From: Tisiphia sp964030975 | Lineage (GTDB): Bacteria; Pseudomonadota; Alphaproteobacteria; Rickettsiales; Rickettsiaceae | Reading direction: 5' to 3' | NCBI RefSeq assembly: GCF_964030975.1 | Contig: NZ_CAXIQH010000001.1 | Coordinates: forward strand, 1,178,001 to 1,242,000 | DNA length: 64,000 nt | In this document: positions 17,639-26,833 of the stretch, in pieces | Numbering within the stretch: the stretch's first letter is position 1 | Layout: every line of letters begins with the position of its first letter | The notes under the pieces: model-generated | The model's input: the letters and a program-made list of their open reading frames with translations, nothing else | Database searches by the model: none | What the model was told of the DNA's origin: nothing | Program-made: the position numbers and the translations under genes

Positions 17639-17813
17639 ATAGCTAACTTGATTAGCGATTTAGCCATAGTAAACCAGCGTCATTGCGAGGAGGCATAAGC
17701 CGACGAAGCAATCCATTTCTAATCACTTTTCTGGATTGCTTCGTCGCTACTAAGGTAGCTCCTCGCAATGACGTCTGTGAATTTGGCGTAATGTTAGTCG
17801 GGTTAACTATAGC
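17639..17813. repeat. Palindromic element, family B, copy 4
   Basis: Full-length type with outer arms ATAGCTAACTTGATTAGCGA and TAATGTTAGTCGGGTTAACT, and the inner GACGAAGCAATCCA/TGGATTGCTTCGTC palindrome. It fills most of the gap before the CDF transporter gene. Confidence 0.85.
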
Positions 17814-17857
17814 CGGATAATAATGTATTTTATATTATAAAACAATTGAAATTTTAT

Positions 17858-18766
17858 ATGACTACTTTAGAGCATCATAACTTAATTAAATCTGCATCTT
17901 ACGTATCTTTTATTGTAGCTACATTCATTTTACTTATTAAATCTTATGGGTGGTTCGTGACTGATTCTCAGTCTATTTTAGCATCTTTAATTGATGCTAT
18001 GCTTGATATTTCATCGTCTTTTATTAATTTAATTGCTATTCGTTTTGCATTGCAACCTCCTGATTATCACCATAGATTTGGGCATGAAAAAATCCAAGAT
18101 TTAGCAATTTTTTCACAATCAGTATTCTTTTGTGTTTCTGGTTTATTTATTTGTTCTTCTGCAGTAAAGTCTCTTATTGATAGATCAGTTCCAAGCAATA
18201 TAGAGTCTGGCATCAATGTAATGTATTTATGTATTATCCTAACTTTTATTTTAGTAACATATCAAACTTATGTGATAAAAAAGACTGGTTCGGAAATAAT
18301 AAAAGTAGATAAATTACATTATTTTACAGATTTACTAACAAATATTGCAGTAATTGTTTCTATAAACTTAACTACTAGTTTTTGGTTTATAGATTCATTA
18401 TTTGGTATAGGTATTTCAGTATATATAATATATACTTCTTATGTTTTATTCAGAAAGGCTTTTAAAAATCTTATTGATGAAGAGCTACCGGAAAAAGATA
18501 GAAAAAAAATTATATCAATAATTAGTAGCTTTAAAGAAGTAAAAGGCATCCATGAAATGAAAACTAGATATGCTGCAAGTAAACCATTTATACAATGTCA
18601 CATAGAAATGGATGGAGATATGTCATTATATAGTTCTCATCATTATAGTGATCAGATTTGTAGTGCATTGCTATTAGAGTTTCCAGGGGCAGAAATAATT
18701 ATTCATCTAGATCCATATGGTTATGAAGAAAAAGTTAATTACCGTGAAAACATCAACCCAGTTTAA
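17858..18766 (+). CDS. Cation diffusion facilitator (FieF/CzcD-type) transporter
   Basis: About 302 aa, inner-membrane divalent metal/H+ antiporter. Metal-site motifs are visible: SLIDAMLDISSSF in TM2, HHRFGHEKIQDLA in the loop after it, and KLHYFTDLLTNIAV in TM5. The cytoplasmic C-terminal domain includes VKGIHEMKTRYAASKPFIQCHIEMDG. ATG at 17858 is preferred over the in-frame TTG at 17846. Its end overlaps the probable tadA start, so the two are likely coupled. The metal (Fe, Zn or Mn) cannot be told. Confidence 0.92.
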   Translation: MTTLEHHNLIKSASYVSFIVATFILLIKSYGWFVTDSQSILASLIDAMLDISSSFINLIAIRFALQPPDYHHRFGHEKIQDLAIFSQSVFFCVSGLFICSSAVKSLIDRSVPSNIESGINVMYLCIILTFILVTYQTYVIKKTGSEIIKVDKLHYFTDLLTNIAVIVSINLTTSFWFIDSLFGIGISVYIIYTSYVLFRKAFKNLIDEELPEKDRKKIISIISSFKEVKGIHEMKTRYAASKPFIQCHIEMDGDMSLYSSHHYSDQICSALLLEFPGAEIIIHLDPYGYEEKVNYRENINPV

Positions 18767-19235
18767 CAATTTTTTCATGGAGGAAGCTTTAAAGCAAGCA
18801 CAACTTGCTTTAGATAATAATGAAATTCCAGTAGGTGCTATTATCGTAAATAGAATAACTAGCAAAGTTATTGCAAAGGCTTATAATATTGTTGAACAAA
18901 TAAAGAATCCGATATTGCATGCTGAAATTGTAACGATTAATCAATCTTGTCAGATTTTAGCTAGTAAGAATTTATCAGATTGTGATATGTATGTTACTTT
19001 AGAGCCATGTGCAATGTGTTCTGCTGCAATATCTTTTGCCAGAATAGGTAGATTATTTTACGCAGCAGATGACCCAAAACAGGGATCGATTGAAAATGGT
19101 GGGCGTTTCTTCAACAGCAAATCTTGTTTCTACCGTCCTGAAATATATAGTGGCTTTTCGGCAAAAATTTCCGAGAATCTAATCAAAGAGTTTTTTCACA
19201 AGGTAAGGTATAGTTATGCTCATAGGATTAGGTGA
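18741..19235 (+). CDS. tadA: tRNA adenosine(34) deaminase TadA, C-terminus altered by a D element
   Basis: Converts A34 to inosine in tRNA-Arg(ACG). Zinc/catalytic motifs: LHAEI (His and proton-shuttle Glu) and TLEPCAMCSAAI. The C-terminal motif KEFFHKVR is present. GTG at 18741 is chosen because the aligned family begins a few residues before MEEALKQAQ; ATG at 18777 is the alternative. The last seven residues (SYAHRIR) and the stop are encoded by the D element inserted at 19211. Removing the element and one TA restores a reading frame ending RYQKCNL followed by TAG. The catalytic core is intact, so the protein should still work. Confidence 0.93.
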   Translation, partial: TVKTSTQFNNFFMEEALKQAQLALDNNEIPVGAIIVNRITSKVIAKAYNIVEQIKNPILHAEIVTINQSCQILASKNLSDCDMYVTLEPCAMCSAAISFARIGRLFYAADDPKQGSIENGGRFFNSKSCFYRPEIYSGFSAKISENLIKEFFHKVRYSYAHRIR

Positions 19236-19346
19236 TAAAGAACATAACGATTGTAAGTTGTCATTCCCGCGAAGGCGGGAATCTAGATACCTGCTTTCGC
19301 AGGTATGACACAAAGTTTGTATCACCTAATTCAATAGGTTTCACTA
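19211..19346. repeat. 136-bp TA-targeting element, family D, copy 3
   Basis: Inserted into the last codons of tadA between duplicated TA (GGTA before, TATC after). It supplies a new stop codon. Same length as the other copies. Confidence 0.95.
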
Positions 19347-19388
19347 TATCAAAAATGTAATCTCTAGAACCCCACTACTGGTCTAATT

Positions 19389-21020
19389 AGTCTCCCCGTC
19401 AAAAGTGCAAAAAATTCAAAAATTAGCACCTTAGCAAAAAATTTTTGTATAAAATTTTAGAGTTTAATTGTTCTGATGTAATTTTTTGATATAAAAAGAT
19501 GATTTTTAGAAAATTTTTGCATGACGTTTTGTTAACGATTTTGTAATCGTTTGATTAATTTTCTTTATTTGCTAATTTTTATGTAGAAAAATTTGTTTTG
19601 AGCAGGTGATTAGCAATACACCGTAAGTTCAATCCTACAGCGGAAATTAACGGATTTATTATATCTCCTATTACTCCTTTTAAGTAATTTCTGCCAACTC
19701 TACCATAATGCTTAAGGTGTCCTATTATCGGCTCTATAGCACTTCTTCTCTTGATCATTGCCTTATCATCTGAGGATAGCTTCTTCTTGCAATATGGGCT
19801 ATACACCTTGTCTTTTTCTTTAAAATTATTCCCCTTATAGCCTAAATCAACAAATGTCCTGGCTATTCCCACTCCTGTTAATTTCTTTACAACCTCTACA
19901 GTCTGCGATAATGTATGACCATCATATGGATTGCCATGAAATGATTTGGCCGCTAATACAAAATTACCTCGACCACTTACTGCTATCGAAACCTTGTTAC
20001 CAAACTCATAGGGTTTGTTTAATTTCCCTTTACCTATGCACTCTACCTCCGGTGCGTGAAAACTATATAATACTTTATTATCCTCCTTATATCGCTCTTT
20101 CTCTGCTTTACTCAGTATAGATTGTGCCTGAATCTTTTTAATCTTATTTAGTATTTCTTGCTGCTTTAATGACAAACTTAACTTTGTTTTTGCTATTTCT
20201 CGCTGACATATTCTTATTAAACGACCCAGCAATATCTTTAAATGTTGCATTACCTTCTTACGTTTTTTGGCTTTACTATTATCCTTATATTTCCATAATT
20301 TTACTATGTCTTTTTTATATTGCTTGGCATATGTCTCATGTAACTTAATGCCTAAAGTATGACATAACTTTACTAGCTCTATTCTTGCCTTATCCATCAA
20401 ATACACATCATGAGGATACTTAATATTCTTAATTTGTACTGTAGTATCAACGATTATCGATGCTAAGTCTTTTTTTTTAAGCACTCCGACTTTGCAACCA
20501 ATTCTTGTTAATTCTTTTAATATCTCATTATATCCTTCTTCCCCTAATATAGCACGAAACCTTCGTATACTAGCTTCTGATATCTCAGCATCTTTCTGCA
20601 AATATTCCCAACCACAAAAATATTGCCAATATACGTTCTCTCTCAGCTCTTCTTCAGCTGCAGCATCTGACAGGTTATACATCGCTTGCAGCATAGTTAC
20701 TCCAAGTAATAACCTGTGACATCTGCGATTCCTACCAAATTTCTTGATATTAACATTTGTCAATAACCATTCCTCTAAAACAGTCCAATTTATTAACGAT
20801 CTTAATTTATATAACTTGTTATTAGGGTTTAATTCTTCGGTCAATTTATAACCAAAAAGCTGTCCTTGTTTTTGGGATTTTATTATATCTTCTATCGGCA
20901 TAATTCATACAATCCATAAGGTTTCTGCCAATATTATAGCATTTTCTTATGGATTATCTAGATATTTTTACCCGCTAACCATATTATATATTATCCTTCT
21001 AGACTTTTGACGGGGAGACT
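19389..21020 (-). mobile_element. IS5-family insertion sequence, copy 1
   Basis: 1632 bp with perfect 18-bp inverted ends AGTCTCCCCGTCAAAAGT. It contains one transposase gene on the minus strand and an A/T-rich non-coding end (19389-19578). It interrupts the 3' end of the phage tail gene at 21021 and forms the junction between the tadA area and the prophage. No clear target duplication is seen, so the two flanks may not come from one simple insertion. Confidence 0.9.
19579..20901 (-). CDS. IS5-family transposase
   Basis: 440-aa DDE transposase. An N-terminal DUF772-like helical domain (NRRCHRLLLGVTMLQAMYN, ENVYWQYFCGWEYLQ, ISEASIRRFRAILG) is followed by the catalytic domain (DLASIIVDTTVQIKNIKYPH with the first D, TFVDLGYKGN with the second D, RRSAIEPIIGHLKHYGRVGR with the E). 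It appears intact. The second copy at the right end of the window is broken by IS630. Confidence 0.93.
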   Translation of the reverse strand: MPIEDIIKSQKQGQLFGYKLTEELNPNNKLYKLRSLINWTVLEEWLLTNVNIKKFGRNRRCHRLLLGVTMLQAMYNLSDAAAEEELRENVYWQYFCGWEYLQKDAEISEASIRRFRAILGEEGYNEILKELTRIGCKVGVLKKKDLASIIVDTTVQIKNIKYPHDVYLMDKARIELVKLCHTLGIKLHETYAKQYKKDIVKLWKYKDNSKAKKRKKVMQHLKILLGRLIRICQREIAKTKLSLSLKQQEILNKIKKIQAQSILSKAEKERYKEDNKVLYSFHAPEVECIGKGKLNKPYEFGNKVSIAVSGRGNFVLAAKSFHGNPYDGHTLSQTVEVVKKLTGVGIARTFVDLGYKGNNFKEKDKVYSPYCKKKLSSDDKAMIKRRSAIEPIIGHLKHYGRVGRNYLKGVIGDIINPLISAVGLNLRCIANHLLKTNFST

Positions 21021-23565
21021 CATTAATCTTATTGTCATTATGTATTTGTTGTAATTTATCGATTAATTGATTAGTAATGATTGATAATTTATCATTTATT
21101 TGTTGCTTGCTAGTATGTTGGTCAAATCCAATAATTTGCTGGCTAATTAATTGTTTAGTTTGCTCACCAAATATATATTTAGTTAGTTCTGGATGAGCGA
21201 TATTTAGCAATTCTGGGTAAAAATCCACTCCTGTTTTGGCAAAAAACTTTTTTAAATTAACTAGCAGCCCGGATTTTTTATCACTATCCTGCTGGGCATA
21301 ATATAGCAATATTTTCTTATTGATGTGGCTAACCGCTGATCGCATCTCTTGTATTTCTCTACTTACTTCAAATTGTAGATCAATATTTTGCTTAGCAGTT
21401 GCCATAATATCTTGTACCGTACCAGCAATGAATCGGATTAGCTCGGTATTTAGCTTTTTTATTTGCAGACAAATAGTTGGACGAAAGGAAAAAGCACTAT
21501 TAGGCAAGTATTCCATCAAGCCACCATCTCTTAAAATAGCTGGTACATCACCTTCATTCAGTAGCTCCACCGATTCAATAATATCACCACCAAGCCGCTC
21601 ACCATCATATAATAATTGCTCGATTGTAACAAAGCTTTCAGGATTATTTAAAAATAAATTGTCTAATTCCGCATAAATACGGGAGAATATTCGATGATAG
21701 GCAAAAGATACCGCCAAAATATTCATAATCTTAGGTAAATAATTTTGATAATATTTTTGTAAAAAATTCTCTATCTCAGCTCTATATTCATCATAATTAG
21801 CAACTAGCCTATTTTTGTATTTAAAACAATCACCAACATTATCGATCTTAAGTCTCAAGATAGTTTCTGCTTGAGCTTGTACAATATGCTCTAGCTTGGT
21901 TATATCACCTCTAAACTCATAAGCACTATCGTCCTTTAATGATTGCATCATTGACCGACAAGCAGCATTTTCTCCAGGCTGTTGGATATTTACGCGACAA
22001 TCAGCATAAACTGCTTTATCAGTAACAAAATGCTTGGCAGAAAAATAACGAGTTTGCAGTACTTCTAGATATTCCTTGCTGCTTACACCAGTATCATCAC
22101 TTCTCCGAACATGCAAGTATAACATATCGCCACTTTCAGCATAGATCGGCGTGATACCTAATACTTGACCATCGCCACCCAGCCAATGTTGTGACCAACC
22201 CATAATTTTTAAATCATGCGAATAGATAAAACTAGCAAAAGAGCCATTTTTTAGCACTGCCACTATCATCGAAAATGGACTATTACAGCCAACAATTTGT
22301 CTAATACCACCAGCAAATATATGCTCAGCATAGGCAGTGATGTCTGATATCTGAAAGCCACCTTTTTCTTGTGAATAATACAAACTATTGATTTTACAGC
22401 CATTACCTTCAACAAAGAAGATGGTCTTACCTATTATTACTGGTTTCAGTGGTGATATCGGTAGCTCAATCTCTTTATGGATTTTGACAAACTCCCCCTT
22501 AGCTCGATCTCCTTCTTTGACTAAATAAATGCCATCACTAGTGCCTAATAATAACTCATCAGCAAAAGGCACTGACCATAGGACATTATCAAAAGTAGAT
22601 GAGGAGAAGGTTGCTGAAAAAGCACTTAACGGGTTACGAGCCTCTAGCAAAGTCCTATATGCCATCCTAAAATCACTAAAATCTCCCTTATAGCTTGCCC
22701 AAATTGAATGAATATTTTTATTAACCCCAAAGCACCATAATCGGTTTTCAAAAGTAACCACTGAAGTACAATATAATTTCTCCTGCTCGGCTTTATAGAT
22801 GGGAGATTGATTACCAACATATCTTGTATTTTCTGCTCGTTGGTAAAGGTCTTTTAATGTATTGTTAATTTGATCTACTTCCGCTCCATAGATTACCTCA
22901 TTAAAAGGTTTTTGTATGGTATTATATCCTTCTTGCCTTACAGTAAAATAATTAACTTGACATTTTAGAGGCTCAATAATAAACATCTTATCTTTACCAG
23001 GAAAATTACTGGCTAGCTCATAGCTACTACTTGAGGCTATCTCAGCTCTTTCACCATATTCTACCTGTCTCTTTCTTGCCTGTTCTTCAATATGTTGGTA
23101 AAATTGCTCGACAATTTGCGGATCAACGGAGAATTTAAAAATTGGTCTCTTATTACCAAAGGAAATATAAGCAATTCCTTGAAACACTACATAAGAAAAA
23201 TCCTTAGGACGAAAATGGAAATTTTGCCCCTCATCCTGTATAACTTTACTAGTTAACAACAATTCTCCACCAACAAAGAATAAGCAGCGAGTCTCTAGCT
23301 GGTGCGATTCGAAAACCAGCAAGTAGGATAATTTTCTTGAAAACATCACAGCTGCCATTTTCTTTGGCACATTATCAGTGAACAAATGAACAAATTGTGT
23401 GCCATGTCTACGCATAATGCCACCTGATGGCAGTAACATAAAATTAATCAGCTTCTTAACGCCATTCTGATATAATGCTAGCTCAGTTCTACCTTCGATG
23501 GTTGGTGTTAGCTCACCACCTGAAAAGTTGTTTTTCTGTGAGTAAACAAATTGTTCTTGTTGCAT
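20968..23565 (-). CDS. Phage tail tubular protein B-like, 3' end cut by IS5
   Basis: 865 aa. The N-terminus has the pattern typical of podovirus tail tubular B (gp12-like) proteins: FSGGELTPTIEGRTELALY, NGVKKLINFMLLPSGGIMRR and HGTQFVHLF. Later segments such as FENRLWCFGVN, IWASYKGDFSDFRMAYR and SWSVPFADELLLGTSDGIYL-like text fit the beta-propeller of this family. The final 18 residues or so are encoded by the IS5 end after 21020, so the true C-terminus is lost. It lies 7 bp after the tail tubular A gene. Confidence 0.85.
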   Translation of the reverse strand: MQQEQFVYSQKNNFSGGELTPTIEGRTELALYQNGVKKLINFMLLPSGGIMRRHGTQFVHLFTDNVPKKMAAVMFSRKLSYLLVFESHQLETRCLFFVGGELLLTSKVIQDEGQNFHFRPKDFSYVVFQGIAYISFGNKRPIFKFSVDPQIVEQFYQHIEEQARKRQVEYGERAEIASSSSYELASNFPGKDKMFIIEPLKCQVNYFTVRQEGYNTIQKPFNEVIYGAEVDQINNTLKDLYQRAENTRYVGNQSPIYKAEQEKLYCTSVVTFENRLWCFGVNKNIHSIWASYKGDFSDFRMAYRTLLEARNPLSAFSATFSSSTFDNVLWSVPFADELLLGTSDGIYLVKEGDRAKGEFVKIHKEIELPISPLKPVIIGKTIFFVEGNGCKINSLYYSQEKGGFQISDITAYAEHIFAGGIRQIVGCNSPFSMIVAVLKNGSFASFIYSHDLKIMGWSQHWLGGDGQVLGITPIYAESGDMLYLHVRRSDDTGVSSKEYLEVLQTRYFSAKHFVTDKAVYADCRVNIQQPGENAACRSMMQSLKDDSAYEFRGDITKLEHIVQAQAETILRLKIDNVGDCFKYKNRLVANYDEYRAEIENFLQKYYQNYLPKIMNILAVSFAYHRIFSRIYAELDNLFLNNPESFVTIEQLLYDGERLGGDIIESVELLNEGDVPAILRDGGLMEYLPNSAFSFRPTICLQIKKLNTELIRFIAGTVQDIMATAKQNIDLQFEVSREIQEMRSAVSHINKKILLYYAQQDSDKKSGLLVNLKKFFAKTGVDFYPELLNIAHPELTKYIFGEQTKQLISQQIIGFDQHTSKQQINDKLSIITNQLIDKLQQIHNDNKINESPRQKSRRIIYNMVSG

Positions 23566-23572
23566 AGCATAT

Positions 23573-24133
23573 TTACACTTCGCCGGAATTAATTAGGTTA
23601 TAATCAACCGCGTAAATTCTTCTTGTTTCTTCTAATTTGATCAAATATTGTTTTTTTAGTCCATCAGCAAATATACTATCGGAATACATAGCAAATGACA
23701 CTTGCGAGGCTAACGATAAAGCCGCTAATAACTTAAAGCTAGCAGGTACTTGTTGCCAAATAGTCATATCGTTATTTAGTAAATTATCAACAATGTTTCT
23801 GCTATAGTAAAACAGTGAGGTAAGTTTACCGCCCTTGAAGTAAATCTTACCTGCTTCTGTATAAAATTGTAGATTAGATGGCACTATTACCGCACATTTA
23901 ATACAATCATTAATGTCCGGTACTTCGGTAAAGTTTTGTCTATTACCTTCGATATTATCGACTCTCCGTAAGGCAAATGACCACTTAACCATTAATATAG
24001 TATCTTCAATAGCAGGGTTAACAAATTCCTCACATAATTCTTCGGCTTTTGATACTCTACCACCACCAATGCTACTAATACCAACATTTGAGCCAAGTAG
24101 CACTACTGCCTTCTTGATAATCTCATATTTCAC
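23573..24133 (-). CDS. Phage tail tubular protein A-like
   Basis: 186 aa, matching the size and order of T7 gp11-type adaptor proteins, which join the portal to the nozzle. Typical features are NPAIEDTILMVKWSFALRR, the phrase IVPSNLQFYTEAGKIYFKGG, and WQQVPASFKLLAALSLASQ followed by an AVDYN end. It sits between capsid and tail tubular B, the canonical T7-like order. Confidence 0.82.
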   Translation of the reverse strand: MKYEIIKKAVVLLGSNVGISSIGGGRVSKAEELCEEFVNPAIEDTILMVKWSFALRRVDNIEGNRQNFTEVPDINDCIKCAVIVPSNLQFYTEAGKIYFKGGKLTSLFYYSRNIVDNLLNNDMTIWQQVPASFKLLAALSLASQVSFAMYSDSIFADGLKKQYLIKLEETRRIYAVDYNLINSGEV

Positions 24134-24163
24134 GGTAGCTACACTAATGAATAAATTTTTAAG

Positions 24164-25537
24164 TTACTCATCATCATTTTCACTTTCAACAATACCACCA
24201 GCAAAGTCATCATCCTCCACAATATCAGCATCACCACCAGCAACATCAACGCCCCCAACGGCAGCCACACCACCAACAATACCACCGGCAGCCGCTCTCC
24301 TTATGACCATCCCTCGTACTCTAGTAGCTAAATTGTCGTTGGCAATTACTGCTAAATCATTTTCATTAATATCATCTGTATTATCACTATTCCGACATTG
24401 ATTGCCAAACATCTGCCATGGCATTGTTATGCTATGCACACCTCTCTTGTGATGAACCGCCTCTATTGCTTTCCACAATGCACCTTGATGGCTGTTGCGA
24501 TCGTAATTCTCTAAACATTTAATGACAACTACTGCTTGTTCATTATCACGACTAGCTCCAAAAGCTTCACTGTAATATAATACCTTGGCATAATGATATT
24601 GTACTAGCTCTTCAATACCCTTCTTGTTAGAACCACTGACCGTGTTGAATCTTATAGCTCCTTCATTAAAAGCATAGCAATCCCTAGCAGCATATCTAGA
24701 TTGAACCGCATCCCCAGTATTATCAAATATACCACCCAGCATCTCACTAGTAATAAAAGTGAATCCTAAGAAACTATTAACTTCACCACTTACTAAAGCT
24801 CTAACGTTATTATAGTCATAATTGGTAATTTGTGGATCGCGTAACAAGTCTGAGATTTGATTACTTGAACATAGTAAGTACAATTTATCATACATACCAA
24901 AAGAACGTTTTTTTAAGATATGATGAGCTTTTATTAGTTTATCAACTGTTAGTCCGGCTCTTTTCGAGCTAATGATACCTCTGTTGGCAGCAACTGCAAC
25001 TTGAGCATTTAAGGTTAAATTAACATCAGTAACCCTAATTCCTATCGGTACCACATTATTAGCTACATCAAAGTTAATCACATTGCTGCCTGTCCGTCCT
25101 GCTCTGACAGGACTAGCAAAAGCACTGATAATAACCCGGTCTTGTTGTCTACCCATTGCCCAGCCTGCCATTTTAGGAAAATGTGAGGTAGGATCGGTTA
25201 ATAGGTTTAGCTTATCGTTCCTATCCATGGTAGCGTTCCAATGATAGCTCGATGCCGTCAAAAAGCGTCTTGAAATAGTTGGTATTTTAAATTCTATTTG
25301 TTCTAGCTTGTCACGGTCTCCATCATCAGCGTAATGCCCATGCAAATGATTATCAGGGTCAATCGGGTGTCTAGTTCTACTCTCCACCTCATGGGTAGTC
25401 ATTGACTCAAAGCTAATTACCTCAGTATCCTGTGTGCCATTAGTAACGCATTTTCGTAGTTTAGAGCCTTCTTGCTGAATAACTAAGTTGATATTTTTGG
25501 CAAATTGTTCTTTAAGACCATCTGTTATTTGTTCCAT
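24164..25537 (-). CDS. Phage major capsid protein
   Basis: 457 aa. It opens with a helical N-arm and a conserved region (HLHGHYADDGDRDKLE), followed by an HK97-fold-like body: KAHHILKKRSFGMYDKLYLL, DPQITNYDYNNVRALVSGEV and FLGFTFITSEML. These are typical of the Phage_capsid_2 type found in podoviruses. The last 60 residues are Gly/Ala/Asp-rich (VVGGVDVAGGDADIVEDD-like), an unusual low-complexity tail. It follows the scaffold-like gene after a gap filled by two family A elements. Confidence 0.8.
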   Translation of the reverse strand: MEQITDGLKEQFAKNINLVIQQEGSKLRKCVTNGTQDTEVISFESMTTHEVESRTRHPIDPDNHLHGHYADDGDRDKLEQIEFKIPTISRRFLTASSYHWNATMDRNDKLNLLTDPTSHFPKMAGWAMGRQQDRVIISAFASPVRAGRTGSNVINFDVANNVVPIGIRVTDVNLTLNAQVAVAANRGIISSKRAGLTVDKLIKAHHILKKRSFGMYDKLYLLCSSNQISDLLRDPQITNYDYNNVRALVSGEVNSFLGFTFITSEMLGGIFDNTGDAVQSRYAARDCYAFNEGAIRFNTVSGSNKKGIEELVQYHYAKVLYYSEAFGASRDNEQAVVVIKCLENYDRNSHQGALWKAIEAVHHKRGVHSITMPWQMFGNQCRNSDNTDDINENDLAVIANDNLATRVRGMVIRRAAAGGIVGGVAAVGGVDVAGGDADIVEDDDFAGGIVESENDDE

Positions 25538-26038
25538 TTATTCCTCCTCAAATAATCTATCAATAGACTTACTTAGTATAAGTCAATCTAGTTGGTAATT
25601 TTGTCGTCGAAACTCGCCTCCGTTCCTCACGTACGTCTATGTACGCTGCGGTACTCGGCTTCGTTTCTCCTAAAAATTCCTCAACTATTTTTGACTTATG
25701 CTAGGTAAGTCTTATTAAAGTGCGATATCATTTATACTAGAATGTGGTCGTTGTCCGCTACGCAGCTAACGATTTTTCGGGTATATATGATATTAGTGGC
25801 TCTTTTATGATAGGTTATTGCGAAGTTGCAGCCTTAAAATGAGTTGTCACCTACATCAAACTTTAATGATTGGTTGGTTACGTTATTTTTTATTAGACTT
25901 ACTTAGCATAAGTCAAAGATAGTTGAGGGATTTTTAGGAGAAACGAAGCCGAGTACCGCAGCGTACATAGACGTACGCGAGGAGCGGAGGCGAGTTTCGA
26001 CACCAAAATCACCAACTAGATTGACTTATGTAGGAAGT
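25538..26038. other. Repeat-filled gap between scaffold and capsid genes
   Basis: Holds two family A elements (25564-25714 and 25894-26041) separated by about 180 bp of sequence without a credible gene. In T7-like phages capsid normally follows scaffold closely, so the gap is probably secondary. Confidence 0.7.
25564..25714. repeat. Family A element, copy 4 (inverted orientation)
   Basis: Ends AGACTTACTTAGTATAAGTC and GACTTATGCTAGGTAAGTCT are inverted repeats; the interior reads the family A core in reverse (CGTACGTCTATGTACGCTGC). Confidence 0.85.
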
Positions 26039-26041
26039 CTA
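25894..26041. repeat. Family A element, copy 5
   Basis: Left end TAGACTTACTTAGCATAAGT, right end TTGACTTATGTAGGAAGTCT. On the minus strand its first three bases are the TAG stop of the scaffold-like gene. Confidence 0.87.
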
Positions 26042-26830
26042 TTGTTTTTTATCATAAGCAATTTTGTACAATTGTTCCCTACGTTTAACAGCTTGCTCAT
26101 GTCCCGTATGGTCTTTACTCTTTAATTTTACCACAAACTCGGGGTCAGATTCAAGCTTTTCTATCTCTGCTAATGCCCCATCCCTACTGTTAATTGCTGG
26201 TAGCTCTTTACCAGTTACTAACGAGTCGGATTTTAAGGTTTCACCGACTTTAACTAATAAATCAACTAAAGCTGGTGAGTAATGTGAGTCTTCAATTAAT
26301 TTAGCCAATTCTTTAGTGCCAAACTTAGATAAGGCTGCCTGCATCACTGTCATTTTACTGTCAAAACCTTCACCATAATTGTCTTTCAGCCAACCAATGT
26401 GAGAGTGACGTGTTTGCTCAATAGCATTTTGTTGCTGTTTCTGCAAATCCTGCGAAAAACCATACAAAGAATTAAGCAGCTTCTCACCTTGCCTTTTAGA
26501 TAATCCACTTTGGTAAAACATGTCCTCATAACGAGCTAAATACTCTTCATCTTCTTTGGCTCGTTTATCAGTATATCTCTTATCTTCAGGCAATCCCAAG
26601 CGACTATAAAATTTATGCCATTCTTCATCAGAGCTATCATCTTTTGGCACAGCAACTCGCTGATTCAAGCTCTTCTCTGCTTCCAAATAGCTCTGAGCTA
26701 AAGATGAGACATCCTTGAATTTACCCAGTGACTCAGCTTTGCGTATTTCCTCAGGCATGTTAGCTAGCCAGTCATTACCAGAGGAAGTAGGGCTAGTTTC
26801 ATAGTTATTAGCAGTTACTTCTTTGCTCAT
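26039..26830 (-). CDS. Phage scaffolding (capsid assembly) protein-like
   Basis: 263-aa acidic, helical protein. The N-terminal pattern WLANMPEEIRKAESLGKFKD and SLAQSYLEAEK, followed by VAVPKDDSSDEEWHKFYSRL and LGLPEDKRY, is what podovirus scaffold/capsid-assembly proteins show just upstream of the capsid gene. The C-terminus is lysine-rich and helical, consistent with capsid binding. Its stop codon TAG belongs to the abutting family A element. Confidence 0.75.
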   Translation of the reverse strand: MSKEVTANNYETSPTSSGNDWLANMPEEIRKAESLGKFKDVSSLAQSYLEAEKSLNQRVAVPKDDSSDEEWHKFYSRLGLPEDKRYTDKRAKEDEEYLARYEDMFYQSGLSKRQGEKLLNSLYGFSQDLQKQQQNAIEQTRHSHIGWLKDNYGEGFDSKMTVMQAALSKFGTKELAKLIEDSHYSPALVDLLVKVGETLKSDSLVTGKELPAINSRDGALAEIEKLESDPEFVVKLKSKDHTGHEQAVKRREQLYKIAYDKKQ

Positions 26831-26833
26831 AGA

